The notes beneath the pieces were generated by a model. That model saw nothing but the letters and a program-made list of their open reading frames with translations. It was not told the DNA's origin and searched no databases. Made by a program: the position numbers and the translations under genes. DNA of 64,000 nt from Zymoseptoria tritici IPO323 (taxonomy: Eukaryota; Ascomycota; Dothideomycetes; Mycosphaerellales; Mycosphaerellaceae), in assembly GCF_000219625.1 (NCBI RefSeq), contig NC_018208.1, positions 1,302,001 to 1,366,000 of the forward strand, read 5' to 3'. Each line of letters opens with the position of its first letter. Within the stretch, counting starts at the first letter, position 1. This document shows, piece by piece, positions 22,987 through 34,774 of this stretch.

Positions 22987-23582
22987 AGCTTCACGAGGTG
23001 GAAGAAGGACGGATTGATCGGGAGGATGATGAGATGATCAGTTGAAGGAGGGAAAACAGTTGTAACATTAGCGAGGGGGTCGATGAGAGGATACCAGACC
23101 TATGACGCAGTCAACCTGAAAGCATTGATGTTCCCTGCGTCGGCGATTTTTCACGCTGGTGCACAGCTACCAGCAGTCCGTCGTGCTCTTTTAGACAGGT
23201 GTGCTTGGATTCATGCAATGACGACGCTGATCATGAAGTCCAGGGATGCCATGTTGATGAATTGGCCAGCCTCATTGCTGACCTTTCCGATACACTTTTC
23301 AACTTCGGGGATTTGACCTGTGGTGCTTCCAGTCTCATCCGTGAGCATGGAGGGAAGATGGTAGAGGATTGTGCAGACACGAAGGAAACAGATGCCTGTC
23401 ACCTCAAAATATACCCCTATCCGCAGTGTCCAGTCTCTTTCGTCCTCTGTGCTTCTCACCTCAGGCCCGACATTCACGCGCCGGATCCTACCTGCGGCAG
23501 ATAACACACCTTGCAAGGACACACCCGAACACAACCCTTCAAGCACAAACTTCCATACCCTCAACAGCCAGCTCCCGCAACA
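22987..23582. other. Intergenic, no gene recognised
   Basis: No domain-like frame. Contains the 3' region of the LEA-like gene and the former promoter of the broken secreted-protein paralogue. Confidence 0.35.
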
Positions 23583-23859
23583 ATGCTTCGCCCACGCCGC
23601 CGCCCTCCTCTTCTCCCTCGCCGCATTGCCGCTCGCTCTGGCCAACATCTGCGTAGCCAATAATCGCAAATGCTGCCTGTTCACGGTGGTCAGACCTACA
23701 GTCCACTTGTCGTCATCGCCAACGACGAATATCTGACCAGACTCAAAGCCAGGAGACCCCTACCACGGCCTCCTCATTCCGGATGACGCTGGGACATCTT
23801 GTGTTTGCCACAAGGCCGACGGCAGTGGTCATATTGAGAGTTGCCCGGGTAAGTACTAG
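23583..23859 (+). pseudogene. Small secreted cysteine-rich paralogue with lost start
   Basis: Aligns with the intact gene at 24820 over both exons. Here the frame CFAHAAALLFSLAALPLALA (signal peptide), then NRKCCLFTV, a GTCAGA donor at 23689, an AAAG acceptor at 23748, and PGDPYHG...SCVCHKADG...SCPGKY with stop at 23857. Compared with the intact copy (ATGCGCTTCGCTCAC), this copy reads ATGCTTCGCCCAC: two bases are missing just after the ATG, so the start is out of frame with the signal peptide. The donor is also weaker (GTCAGA versus GTAAGA). The nearest in-frame ATG is about 190 bases upstream and would bury the signal peptide. Non-functional is likely; translation from another start cannot be excluded. 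Confidence 0.7.
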
Positions 23860-24346
23860 GGACATGTCAAGGGGGTGGGTGAGAGTTGTCGTTCACGTGT
23901 TCTGGTTACGAGGATGACCGACCATATTTGACTTGATTACTATTCTTGGGCATTGCGGGCTTCCGGCACACGAGTGGAACGTTCTGTCTCGTGATCAAGT
24001 TGATGGTGAGGGTCCTGGTTCGAAGAGTTGGACAGGAACTTGTCCTGGACTGCTTCAAGGCTTGTCAAATGAGAAGGAATGATGGGATACAATCGATGCA
24101 TGGCATCTCTTCTTCTTGCTAACTCTCGAAGAACTCTCCACTGACAATGTCTTTTTGGTCGATGCATGTGTCGCCGCCGCGCGATGACGAAGCCGGATCA
24201 TACGGTTCAAGGATTCCTTGTCGATCGACGAACACAGCCCCCTTGGCCGACCCTTCCGATGCTTCCTATCCGCAGGGGACTGGCAATCAGTACGATGCAC
24301 GAGCATGCACCCGGACAGGGAACATCGCAGAGGATTGCGTCCAGTA

Positions 24347-24632
24347 TAGGGATGTTCTTCCACCGTGGATGGAAGATTTCTGCGTATATACACGGTGGAA
24401 TCCACTACGTACACAGGGTGGACGTAAGGGAGATAACCCCTGCGAGGCTAGATTCGGGCACTTTGCGCGTCGATATAGGTTATATCCGGGGTCATTGGTA
24501 TCCACTCCTTCCTAATTGGGCAAAGCGTATACCGATCTGCTGTGGACGGAAGCGACGTCTTCTTACATACACGCTCTCCACGTGTATATACACGTGTATG
24601 GACACAGTGTGGATTGTGGAGGAACATCCCTA
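24347..24632. mobile_element. 286-bp hAT-type MITE with 8-bp target duplication
   Basis: The ends are inverted: TAGGGATGTTCTTCCAC at 24347 and GTGGAGGAACATCCCTA ending at 24632 (16 of 17 match). The element is flanked on both sides by GTCCAGTA (24339-24346 and 24633-24640), an 8-bp duplication as made by hAT transposases, and the TAGGG terminus also fits hAT. It has no coding capacity. Internal sequence contains further inverted pieces, including TTCCACCGTG/CACGGTGGAA at 24358 and 24391. It lies about 190 bases upstream of the intact secreted-protein gene. Confidence 0.85.
24579..24596. repeat. 18-bp perfect palindrome with two CACGTG cores
   Basis: CACGTGTATATACACGTG is its own reverse complement and contains two E-box/CACGTG sequences. 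It lies inside the MITE, 224 bases upstream of the secreted-protein ATG. It may simply be subterminal transposon structure, but CACGTG is a bHLH binding core in fungi, so a regulatory effect is possible. Confidence 0.6.
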
Positions 24633-24640
24633 GTCCAGTA

Positions 24641-24819
24641 AGGTAGACACGAGGCGAGACATGCCTGCAATCCCAAAATATATATATTCCTTGCGAATCT
24701 CCGCCTTTGCCCAACACTAAACGACACATCTACACACTGCAACCGCACGAATCCGCCACACACTGCAACGACATATTTCCACACTTTCATACACCGCAGC
24801 AACAGGGGTCTCCGCTACA
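24641..24819 (+). promoter_or_regulatory. Proximal promoter of the secreted-protein gene
   Basis: A TATA-like AAATATATATATTCC at about 24675-24690 lies roughly 140 bases before the ATG at 24820, followed by a CA-rich leader. The MITE ends just upstream of it. Confidence 0.5.
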
Positions 24820-25108
24820 ATGCGCTTCGCTCACGTCGCCACGGCCATCGTCTCTCTCGCCGGCCTGCCGCTCGCTCTCGCTCAGAAGCCCGGCCCAGCG
24901 ACCGACGCCTGCGGACCGAACTTTTGCAAATGTTGCTTCTACTCCTCGGTAAGATCTGTGTAGTACATGTCTCTTCGCGAACCCAGCTGAACCAGATACC
25001 TAGCCGTCAGAGAGTTACTACGGATTCTACCACACGAGTGGCTCGACCTGTTATTGCAAGAAGGCGACCAATGGCTATGACACGACTTGCAAGGGCAAGT
25101 GTCCCTAG
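24820..25108 (+). CDS. Small secreted cysteine-rich protein, 77 residues
   Basis: Exons 24820-24948 and 25004-25108, intron GTAAGA...ACCTAG (55 bp). MRFAHVATAIVSLAGLPLALA is a signal peptide; the mature protein has eight cysteines in the order C-CxCC then CxC-C-C (FCKCCFYS; STCYCKKATNGYDTTC; KGKCP-end). The CTAG acceptor was chosen because it is the only one that gives the cysteine frame and because it aligns exon for exon with the broken paralogue at 23583. No known domain was recognised. The even cysteine number and small size suggest a disulphide-stabilised apoplastic peptide; an effector role is a guess. Confidence 0.8.
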
Positions 25109-26071
25109 GTAGTTTGCGACTTCAGCAAAACGGTAGGAAGACACGTGGCTCACGTTTCTTTCGTTGCGAAGCTGACCATGCTTAGCCGAACTACCGCGTG
25201 TTGGCAAATTCATCACCCCGGTGGATCGTCTTGTCCTTCTTGGATGGAGTTGATGGTCAGCGATTTGTTTTGAAGGAGGGATGTGGAGGGACCTGTCCCT
25301 GAGTGGTTCCATGGTCATCGTTTGGGTGAGCGAATAGTATACACAATTGGTACAAGGCATCTCTGCTTCTCGTTCTCTCTCTCCTCCTTCTTCACGGACA
25401 ACGTCCACTTGATTGGTGCAGTATTCCGCGACCAGCAGCAGCAGACCGCTCATTCGAGTAACGGTCGGTATGCACAACCAAGTCTGTGATCGAGGTCTGT
25501 CTGTCGGTCTGAGGTATACCTCCTGTAGTCCTGGAGAGCGCCAATGCAGACTGAAGTTCGCGATCAGAACAATGATGATCTACGGATACAGAGAGCTCAT
25601 GATCGGAGCTGGCATCGGGTCGGATACAGCTTTGCTTCTGGCTCGGCTGGTCGACGACTTCGACTCCACGTCGCACGGGAATTTCAGAAACAACTCCATC
25701 GACTAAAAACTTCACGAACATTCAGATTCTCAAAATGTCGTTCTCCCCAAGGACTCATGCTCCAACAACTCCATCGTGGCCGCCCTGTGTATGCAGCCAT
25801 GAAGATGCTGGCGAGGATGACATTGACGATCCTCAAGGATCCATTTTGAGTTCACAACTCCTCGTCTGGACTACCTTACCTAGTTCTTCACGATGCGGAG
25901 AGCTACCACACTAAGGTGTGGTAGTATGTTTTCCTTGACCCGCACGCATCTTTGAACGACGTCGGTAAGCTGTCGGTAAAGATATACGGTCGTGCTCCTT
26001 CTACCGACTTCACCTGTTGTCGTCCTTCTCGAATCTACCACCAATTGGCGAACCTAAGAATATCTGCCACG
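25109..26071. other. Intergenic with a perfect 9-bp hairpin
   Basis: No gene recognised. CTACCACAC at 25903-25911 and GTGTGGTAG at 25916-25924 form a perfect stem with a four-base loop, about 150 bases before the esterase ATG. Function unknown. Confidence 0.5.
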
Positions 26072-27987
26072 ATGCAGCATCCCCGCCTCACCTTGCTCGC
26101 GATCGTGTCATTCTACGCCGAACGCGTGGTCTCGGCGTCCTGCAAAGCTTCGACGATCAGGAAAGCCCTGCCTGACCTCCTCGGAGTCGAGATCAAGAAT
26201 GTGAAAGCGGAGGAGGTTCTGCAATGGAATGAGTATGCGACTTCGGCGCCGACGGTGCCGTTTTTGCCTGTGCAGCCGAAGCCGATTGATTTTTGTGATG
26301 TTACGGTGACTTATGGGCATAATGGTGAGTTTTTGGTGGTTGCCAGAGATGGAAGGGTAGATGGAGCAGATTGCTGATCAATGTTTACTAGGCCATGGCG
26401 ATGAGATTAATGTGAAAGTCTGGCTGCCATTGAAAGACGAGGACTGGAATGGCCGATTCCTCGGACAAGGAGGTTTGGGATGGGTATGAGCATCTCCTAC
26501 TCCTACCGATCAACAAAAGACCACCCACTAACACTCCCTCCCAGGCCGCCGGCAACGTCGGCGCCCTCGCAGGCGGTGTAGGAATGGGCTACGCCACCGC
26601 CGACTCAGACACCGGACACACCTACAACGGACACCCAGCCGACGTAGCCCTCAGCTCCACCAGCTGGGCCTTCACAGGCAAAGGAAACGTGAACCTCCAC
26701 GCCTTACAAAATTTCGGCTACCGCGCTCTAGAAGAACTCACCCTCCTCGCCAAATCCGTGACGGAAACTTACTACGCCAAAGACATCGCCTACTCCTACT
26801 GGCAAGGCTGCAGTACCGGTGGAAGGCAAGGTTTGACAATGGTAAGCACCCTCCCCACTCCTCCCTACGCACCTCCCTACCCAGCACAGCACTGATACTA
26901 TCAACAGGCCCAACGCTTCCCAACCCTCTACAACGGCATCCTCGCCGCCGCCCCCGCCATCAACTGGGTCACCTTCCTCATCACCGAATACTACGCCCAC
27001 GTCCGCATGTCTTCCCTCAATTACCACCCACCCGCCTGCGAACTCCTCGCCATCCGCGACTTCGCCATCACCGCCTGCGACGACCTCGACGGCGTCCGCG
27101 ACGGAATCATCGCCGCCCCCGGCGACTGCACCTTCTCCCCCTTCTCCGTCGTTGGGGAACCTTACACCTGCGACGGTGAGGACCGTAAAATCACCCCTCA
27201 AGCCGCGGAGATCGCAGCCGTGGTCTGGAGCGGTCCCAACAACACAGATGGGAACCCGATCTGGTACGGTCTCTCCCCGGACTCCCTCCTCCCCGGCGCC
27301 GACCCCCTCTACAAAGGTCTCGCCCGCACGACCTGCTCTCCTTCCTCCACCGACGCCAGCGACTGCAAATCCGACCCATTCCCCATTTCCGCCGACTGGA
27401 TCCGAAATTGGATCCTCCGCGACCCCTCCTACGACCTCTCTTCCATCGACACGGATTCCAAATTCCTCGATATACTCAAGATCTCACAAGATGAATACCA
27501 CTCCCTCATGGACTCCGCGATCCCCGACCTCCGCACTTTCAAGCAAAGTGGCGGGAAAATCCTCACCTGGCATGGATTGGCCGATCAACTCATTCCTCCC
27601 AACGGCACCATCGACTACCACGAGCGGGTCGCAGCCCACACCTCCTCCTCCTCCTCCTCTAGCAGTATTAAAGACTTCATGCGCCACTTCGAAGTCCCCG
27701 GCCTAGCGCATTGTTTCGGCGGTCCTGGGCCTTTCCCGCTCACCGCTTTCAATAGTCTGGTGGAGTGGGTGGAAAAGGGAGTCGCGCCGGAGAAATTGGG
27801 GACCGTGCAGTTACCGGGTATGGATGGCAGTCCGCCGGAGGTGGTGAGGGGACGGGTGGTTTGTGCGTGGCCGAGGGTGGGGGTTTGGGATGGGGTGGGG
27901 GATGTGAATGAGGAGGGGAGTTGGAGGTGTGAGGAGGGGTTTCCGGGGGGGTTGGTTGGGGAGAGGGAGGGGCATGATGAGTTGTAA
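26072..27987 (+). CDS. Tannase/feruloyl esterase family, secreted
   Basis: Exons 26072-26324, 26392-26483, 26545-26841 and 26908-27987 give about 573 residues. MQHPRLTLLAIVSFYAERVVSA is a signal peptide. The tannase fold shows the nucleophile motif GCSTGGRQG (Ser205), Asp440 in HGLADQLIPP and His482 in GLAHCFGG, with the adjacent Cys204 and Cys483 that form the family's disulphide bridging the triad. A DGVRDG calcium-site-like loop follows CDDLDG. Members hydrolyse feruloyl or gallate esters of plant cell-wall and phenolic compounds outside the cell. The C-terminal 60 residues are Gly/Glu-rich and end close to a minisatellite, so the exact end could differ. Substrate cannot be told from sequence alone. 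Confidence 0.92.
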
Positions 27988-28024
27988 GTTGGGGTGGCGG
28001 TTGAGGGAGGGGGGAAGGGAGGGT

Positions 28025-28094
28025 GAGGTTGCGAGGGGGAGGTTGCGAGGGGGAGGTTGCGAGGGGGAGGTTGCGAGGGGGAGGTTGCGAGGGG
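28025..28094. repeat. 14-bp minisatellite, five units
   Basis: Five exact copies of GAGGTTGCGAGGGG, 40 bases after the esterase stop codon. Purine-rich on the plus strand. No coding role. Confidence 0.92.
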
Positions 28095-28487
28095 GAGGAT
28101 GGGTGTGTGTTAGGGATGGCGGAGGGAAGGATGGGAGACTTGGCTGGACTGGATTTTGGAAGTTGTCACTTGTATATAGTTGGAAATTGTAGGGAATATG
28201 TGAACTGGATACCGGAGACAAGAATAATGGGAAACAAATGCTTATGATACCAGACCTGTTTTGATACCAGACCAGCAGCTCTCGCGGTTTACTCATCTCC
28301 AAGCACACCATCGTGATCTATTGCGCCTGTTCCGTTCGCTCCATCGCGAGAAATCAAAGCCGCTCATCCACTGCCATTCATCCCAAGGCTCTGAGTGTCG
28401 ATTCCTACCTCTCAGTACTGTCTCCACCCAACCCATCCTTACCTCATACATGCCCACCTTCATCACCTCGTGAAATTCCCTCCTCAC

Positions 28488-30449
28488 TCACATCACATAC
28501 AACAAATTCGTATCTGTAGACACCCAATCAGTCAGCGACTCCACTCAACCTCCCCACCAACCAAACCCCCAAAAAGAGCTCCACTTACCCAAAGGATGAC
28601 TACAACTCAACTGCGGTTTCTGACTATACTTCGCCTCCAACTCATCCCGGATCGAGTTGAGCAACTGCACATAACTCTGCTGGGGGTTCTTCTTCAGCGC
28701 CGTGATGAAGGCCCAGGACATGGCTCCTGTCGCTTGGTTGGCGATGTTGGCGTCCGCGCTAGAGAGTAATCACAAAATGTCAGCATGAGTCCCGTCTTGT
28801 TATCTCATGTGGGTGTGGGTGTGTAGGTGGGGAGGGCAGGGGGAGGAGAGGGCAGGGCAGGGCATGGGGATAAAGCCAATCGAGCCAACGCAACCCGTCG
28901 TCCCTCCGCCTCGAAGCCGCCCGTAGAAGGGCTCTTTGAGGTAGAAGGACGTCAAGAAAGTGTTAGGTTACAAGTTTGGCTCGATCGCTTTTTCCCAGAT
29001 CCCACTCGCCCGCTCGCTCGCTAAAATGCGCTCGCTCGCTAAAATGATGCTCGCTTGAACGCTGCAAATGTCAAAGCCCACCAGCCGAAAACGCCTTGCT
29101 AAGTTCGATTCACCCCTCCAACCTCAACATCCGCCATGTCATCTCAGATTAAGCCGATCGACATATCTCGGCGGACGCATCGGAAAAAAGGACGAGGAAG
29201 CACTCAACCTCGGCGTTCTCGAGCCGCGGCGCTCATGCTCAAACTCATAATCAAAAGCAGGGTAGTCAGGTGTAGAAGGGGGATCATGATAAGGCACATA
29301 CGAAGTCTGCGAGTCCTTGCTGCCACTCCACATGATGACGTCGGCGGGCGACGTCTTGGTCTGCAAATTCCTCTCGTAGGTGTCCCGTCCGCCGGTGGCT
29401 TTCTTGAAGAGTCCCATGGCGGTGGACGCCATGCCGCCGAGGTCGCCGCGCGCGTAGGACGATACGATGCCCAACAGGCCTTGGCCGGCTTCTTTGGCGA
29501 GGTTGGGTTCTTTGAGGACGCCTTGGGTGGAGTAAATGTAGGGAAGGTCGAGGGCGGAGCCGGAGTGGCAGGAGTCGAAGATGGCGGTGAGGCGGACGCC
29601 GGGTTGGAGGGGGTTGACCCTGCAGACTGTTAGTGCGGGAAGCTTTTCGGTGTCTGGCATTCTCATCATACATGATACGGTGCATCTCATCGTCCACAAT
29701 GTGGCCGACCTGCCTAAAGTCGACTGGGTAGATGACCTCATCGTATCCATCTTCCTCGTCACCATCCAAATCTTTCGTTTGTCCGCCATGACCGGAATAG
29801 TGAAAGAAGAGGGAGTCGTTGGGCCTCGCATCTTTCACCAGCCAGCTCATAGCTCGTAAGATGTTCGCCTTGGTAGGCTGACTCATTGGGTTCTGCTGGT
29901 CATCTGTCAAAGTGACCATATCCTCTCTCTTGTATCCAAAGTGCCCGTTGAGATATTCCGACATGTTTTTGACATCGTTGATACAGCCGCGCAGCTGACC
30001 CTTTTGACCAAAGTAGTTGATGCCGATGAGGAGGGCCTTGCGGCGACCGGTACAGGCGGAGTATTGGAATGTGTAGCCCGATGGCGCGCCGTGGCCGAAG
30101 TTTTGTTGTGATTGAGGAGGAGGGGGTGGTCGGTTGTAGCCTGTGGTAGAACGAGGTGAGCATGCTGTCGTCAATGATGATCGTCAGGAAATATCTCACC
30201 CTGAGGTGGACGCTGCTGCTGGAATTGCTGTGGAGGTGGAGCTCCATATTGCTGCGGCGGTGGAGGCTGTTGATAGCCGCCATATTGTGGTGGAGGTGGG
30301 GGCCCGCCATAGCTGCCGTACTGCTGTGGTGGAGGAGGTTGCCCATATGGCTGTTGATATTGCTGAGGCGGAGGATAACCATTGTTGTACGGCTGCGGCG
30401 GCGGGTAGCCAGCCTGATTGTGGTAGTTCTGGCCTGGGAAACCCGACAT
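28488..30449 (-). CDS. casA: Metacaspase (CasA type)
   Basis: Five exons: 30200-30449, 29672-30140, 29302-29619, 28589-28758 and 28488-28513; about 410 residues. The N-terminal prodomain is Gln/Pro/Tyr/Gly-rich (repeated PPPQQYG), prion-like as in yeast Mca1. The peptidase C14 core begins at [13 protein letters not shown], with catalytic His201 in HYSGHGG and Cys257 in DSCHSGS. The last exons supply [19 protein letters not shown] and the typical end [14 protein letters not shown]. Metacaspases are Ca2+-dependent Arg/Lys-specific cysteine proteases acting in protein quality control and cell death. Introns 1, 2 and 4 are 52-75 bp, but intron 3 (28759-29301) is 543 bp. Confidence 0.93.
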
Positions 30450-32968
30450 CTTGGCTGGTTTTGTCTTGTCTTGGACGTCGATGCTGTATAGCAGTGGTGG
30501 GTATGAGTGGTGTATGAGGTCAATGAGTGATTTCGAGTTTGACGATGACGGCTGTACGCGGCAATGCGCCGCTGTTGGACGGATGGAAAGTGGAAAGACG
30601 AGCGGCGATCGGTCGAGTATTTATGCTCTTTGGGAGGTGTATACCGTAGACTCGAGATGTCAGTCCAGTTCCAGGGTCGAGGGGGAATCTCAGCTGCGTC
30701 ACAGTGTTTCGTGGAATGAGGTGGGGTAAGGTATGATGGAGTCGAGATGCGATGCGGTCAATCTTCCGGGCGAGGCTGAAGCTTCAAGATGGCTTGCGGG
30801 TCGAGTCCCAAACGGTCGAAATGGGAGTTTTCTCTCTCAGGCGATGCGGATCGTAGGTGGTATCGTTAGGAGAGAGACTTGGGATGAGTGTAGACGTGTA
30901 GCCAGTCCGTGCAGTGCAGTGCAGTGCATACGTCGATTGCGTGGCTCGGTCGTCTCGTCTCGTGCGGCTGACGACCGCCGACCCCACACTTCGCATCTCA
31001 GCCCCCCGGCACTCGCTTCGATCATCCGGAGACTACCACTCGACAACAACAATGAGATTGTCATATACGCTACGAAGCATCACCAGAATCCATGATCATG
31101 TCCCCGATTGGAGTCTGCATTCAGCCCTACAAGGCATACCATAGACGCCCTACGACGCCTCTCGGCGACTCCGAAGCCACAACGACTGCTAAAAGGACAC
31201 TACTCCTGCCGTGTACAAACGCCCATGGCCAAGACCAGGGCTGACTTCTATCCTCGACGGAATGAATTGACGATGTCGCTTCGACATGACTGGTCTCCCT
31301 GTTCGAGCCGCATCATGAGTTGCGACCACGGCTCCCACGTGTCCGGCTCCTACGAGGCACGGATGCTGTGGCATGCTGCTTTCGTCTGTACAACGACGCC
31401 ATCTCCGTGCTTGCATGGAGACTTGCTTTCTTTCTGGCAAGGAGTCTTGACGACCTGCTCATGACGAGTTTCCTGTCAGCGGTAAGATAAGCTGATGATG
31501 AGGCACGGCAAACAAGCTGCTCGGTACAGCATCATGCCCGTGGTCATCCACTGCACAAAGTGACTTGATCACGTTCTCAATCTACGACCCAATCGAGCTT
31601 CGATCGAGCTTCTCCTCATCGCGGCTGTCACTCGAAGCGTTGCACTTCTCAGACTGGACTAACTACTGGTATCATCGCACCGACCACGGTAACATCACTA
31701 CGAAGCGAGAGCATCAAACTCACCCATTGTCCAGCAAACTATACCACGACTCACAACATCCCATGCCACGCCTCGATGAAACCTCCGACCACGGCGTGTG
31801 GGGTAATGGAACAAGAAACACCACGGCACCGAATCGATCTCATCGAGAACTCACCATCACAGAATATCCATTCAGCGAATCGTAACCCCGCACGAACCGA
31901 GAGACCGGACGCCATCAACGGCACGCGTCCACTAGCTTTGCGCCTCCATCATGACCATGCAGCCCTACGAGACAACACCATCGCTAAATGGGCAGTGCGA
32001 TACGTACTTCCACCACGCGCAACAACCATGTGCGAACGCTCCGCAACAAGCAAGCAAGCAGACACCCCGCCAACTCTAACATCTCAAGGCGCAACGACTT
32101 CCTGTTTCGCACCAATGACGAGCGGAGTGGCTTCCGGTCTTCCTGCCCGTTTGGGCGGAACGTATCTCAGCTGAGTGAGAGAGGCTGTACCACTTGCTCC
32201 TCTGGTAGCCAGCCTTGCCGCTCCTTCGATTATTCCCGAAGACTGGAAGACGCAATCTGACAAGCCACTGGTAGCACTGACACGTGGAGTCATGGTTCTT
32301 GTCCATTTAGCTTTGATGAAGCTACCTAATGCGTTACCTCCTCGCAAAGAGTACGAGGGTCACGATGCTACGCAACCAACACTACTACACCAACCTCCCT
32401 CCGAGTGCGGAGGCACATCGTCCTCTTACATTGATACGACCTAGCCATCACCATCCGAAGCACGCCATACCAGTGGAGCAAAACCAAAACTCGGTCATCG
32501 TCATGCCATCACGACCTCCGCGATCCCATACGGAGAGTTCCAGATGCAGCGGGCCAGCTTCAGAGCTATATCCGCTACAGCTTCTTCGAAGCTGCATGCA
32601 GCTCCTTCAGCCCTGCCAGGTACGCTTACATCGCTTACATCGGTTGCAGCGCTTGCATCGCTGATACCACCATCCTGCCTATCTGCACTCAGCCCTACGA
32701 GCACATGGGTTGGTAGCTTCGTGTTCCTCTCGAAGCTCAGCCTTACGAGCGATGGTCTGTATTGTTTGTACAATTCCCTGCCTCTACTCAGCCTTGCCAG
32801 CTTTACTGCGGTCGGTAAAGTACAAGCCATCAGCCTCACAAACATCATCTCCATCTCATACCGCATGACCAGCCCTCTACCCTCCGACTCGGCCTCAACC
32901 TCCCTGCTCCCTCCACCCCGTCTTCCCTCCACCCCGTCTTCCACCCACCCTCCCTTCCCGCCACTCAA
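30450..32968. other. 2.5-kb intergenic region
   Basis: No convincing gene on either strand. It holds the metacaspase promoter at its left end. Short motifs recur: CAGCC(C/T)TACGAG or CAGCC(C/T)TGCCAG near 31960, 32606, 32686, 32741 and 32786; a GTGCA run at 30905-30925; and TTACATCG/TTGCATCG repeats near 32625-32662. Base composition is normal, with no RIP. Confidence 0.4.
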
Positions 32969-34080
32969 TCACCGACTCTTCCACCTCACCCTCCCCACCC
33001 ACCCCGCCCACCTCCGTACATCCTCCCTCCCCATCAACGCCTCCACATCCCCCCAACTCCTCGCCAACTCCTCATTCGAACACAATCCATGCACGAAACT
33101 ATGACACGCCCGACACAGCCACGCCACTTTCCCCCTCTCCCACTCCTCGCACCAACCCCTTTTCACCGCTTTGTCCGCCACGCTCCGGGGGATGAGGTGG
33201 TGGTATGTTAGGGGGAGGTGGTCGCGGGAGCAGATTTCGCAACTGGAGGGGCGGGAGGTGAGGAGGGAGGGGGTGTAAGTTGGTGGGGGGGAGGTGGTGG
33301 TGGAGATGTAGGATTGGATGGGGGGAGCGAGGAAGGTGGGGAGGTGGGACTACGGAGTGGTCAGCGATTGGGCGGTTGCTAGAGGTGTAAGGATAGGCTG
33401 AGGGATGAGCCGGGGTTTTCTGGAGTTTGGGCTTGCTTACGGGGGAGGAGAGCAGGGTGTAGGTTGTTAGGGAGTCGGCTATTGAAGGGGGCATTGCGTC
33501 GGTCAGAAGTTCGACGTCCGTGGTCGAAAAGCTTGAGCTGTACTTTTCTGATAGCTTCGAGTCGGATTGAATGGCCGCGTAGGAGAGCGTTCGTAGTTCT
33601 GTCGGAAGTGCGAGGAAGATTTCTTCGGCGATGTACTAGGAATCGAATCGTTTTCAGCATGTGCTTTCCCCTTGACGCTCAGCAACTCTCCCTCTCCTAC
33701 CACCGAGCAGCAACAACACCATCAATCGACCGGATTTCACAGTACCACGACATCACCACGACCAACACCACCGCCGTCTCCAACACCACATAACCACCGC
33801 AACCCCCGTCCTCCAACTCAGGAAAAGGTAAGAAACTCACCTCAACAAACTCCCCCACCTCCCCCACCAACCGTCCAGTTTCCTCCTCTTCTTCCTCCCG
33901 CGTCTTCAAATTCGCCACAGGTTTGATTTCATTCTTCCTCCCTTTCACTCTCTTCTTCGTCTTTTTTCCACTGTCACCACTACCCTGAGGGGCGAGTGCC
34001 GAGATGATGCTTGTTGAGATGCAGTCGCGGAAAGTGTCGAAGTTGGAGGATTCGTTGGAGGATGAGGAGGGGGGAAGCAT
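32969..34080 (-). CDS. HNH-type zinc-binding fungal protein
   Basis: Exons 33841-34080, 33441-33635 and 32969-33349, about 271 residues; all three junctions are phase 0 (donors GTGAGT and GTAAGC). The N-terminus is Ser-rich then strongly basic and acidic (KKTKKRVKGRKN; EEEEEET). The C-terminus has SCEICSRDHLPLTYHHLIPRS, then WLCRACHSFVHGLCSNEEL, the paired CxxC and HH of an HNH nuclease-like (beta-beta-alpha metal) fold. Fungal proteins with this layout are uncharacterised; nuclease activity is not demonstrated. Confidence 0.8.
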
Positions 34081-34774
34081 TCTTTTCTTTAGGTAGGTAG
34101 GTTGCTTAGGGTTGGGGTGGGTTCTGGGGGTGGGTTGGATGAGGTCTTAGGGTTGGCTTGAGGGTGGATGAGGTCTTAGGGTTAAGGGTGGATGAAGGGT
34201 ACTTGAAGGATTGGGAGGAACGGGCAAGACGAGGAGGTGAGAATCCGTTGGAAAATCTGGATAGAGTGGGAGACGGGACGTGTCGTCGCCGTGTTGTGTA
34301 GGATGTTGTTGATCCTTCGATCCCTCTCCTTCGTAGTGTAGAGAATGGAAGACGATCTCACGCGTCATCGCGGAGAGAGAAAACATAGCGGCGCCTTTCA
34401 TGTGATTGACGACACACACCACTACCCTACCGTGCCAACGTCGAATTGACCTTTGATGGATGCGAGTAGGTAGGTTCATTGCTCGAGACATGAGTTGTAA
34501 GCAACGCTCTGCCGAGAAGTGGTAGTGGAGAGGTTCATTTCTGGCTTGTCCTCAAAGGTATATAGCAGAAGGCCGAATAAAACTACATCGAAAGCAAGCT
34601 TGACTGATACGCCGGGCACATGCAATATTCCTTGTACAGACTGTCGACTTTGCTCTCGTACACAGCATGGTAGAAGTCGGCTCTAGCTCCTACCGTACTC
34701 CCTTCTCCTTCTCCCACCGGTCCTACACTTTCCCTCTGATATTCCTCATGCTCTCTTCTTCGAGTGTTCGACTC
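34081..34774. other. Intergenic spacer between the HNH and MAM33 genes
   Basis: No gene recognised. Near 34,085-34,190 the sequence repeats GATGAGGTCTTAGGGTT, an irregular tandem repeat. It holds the promoter of the HNH gene and the 3' region of MAM33. Confidence 0.45.

Noticed and set aside
28025..28094. Extension of the esterase reading frame into the minisatellite
   Set aside because: The stop codon at 27985-27987 precedes the repeat and the catalytic domain is already complete.
29101..29130. T-loop-like GTTCGATTC string suggesting a tRNA
   Set aside because: No matching acceptor, D-arm or anticodon stem could be folded around it, and it lies inside a metacaspase intron.
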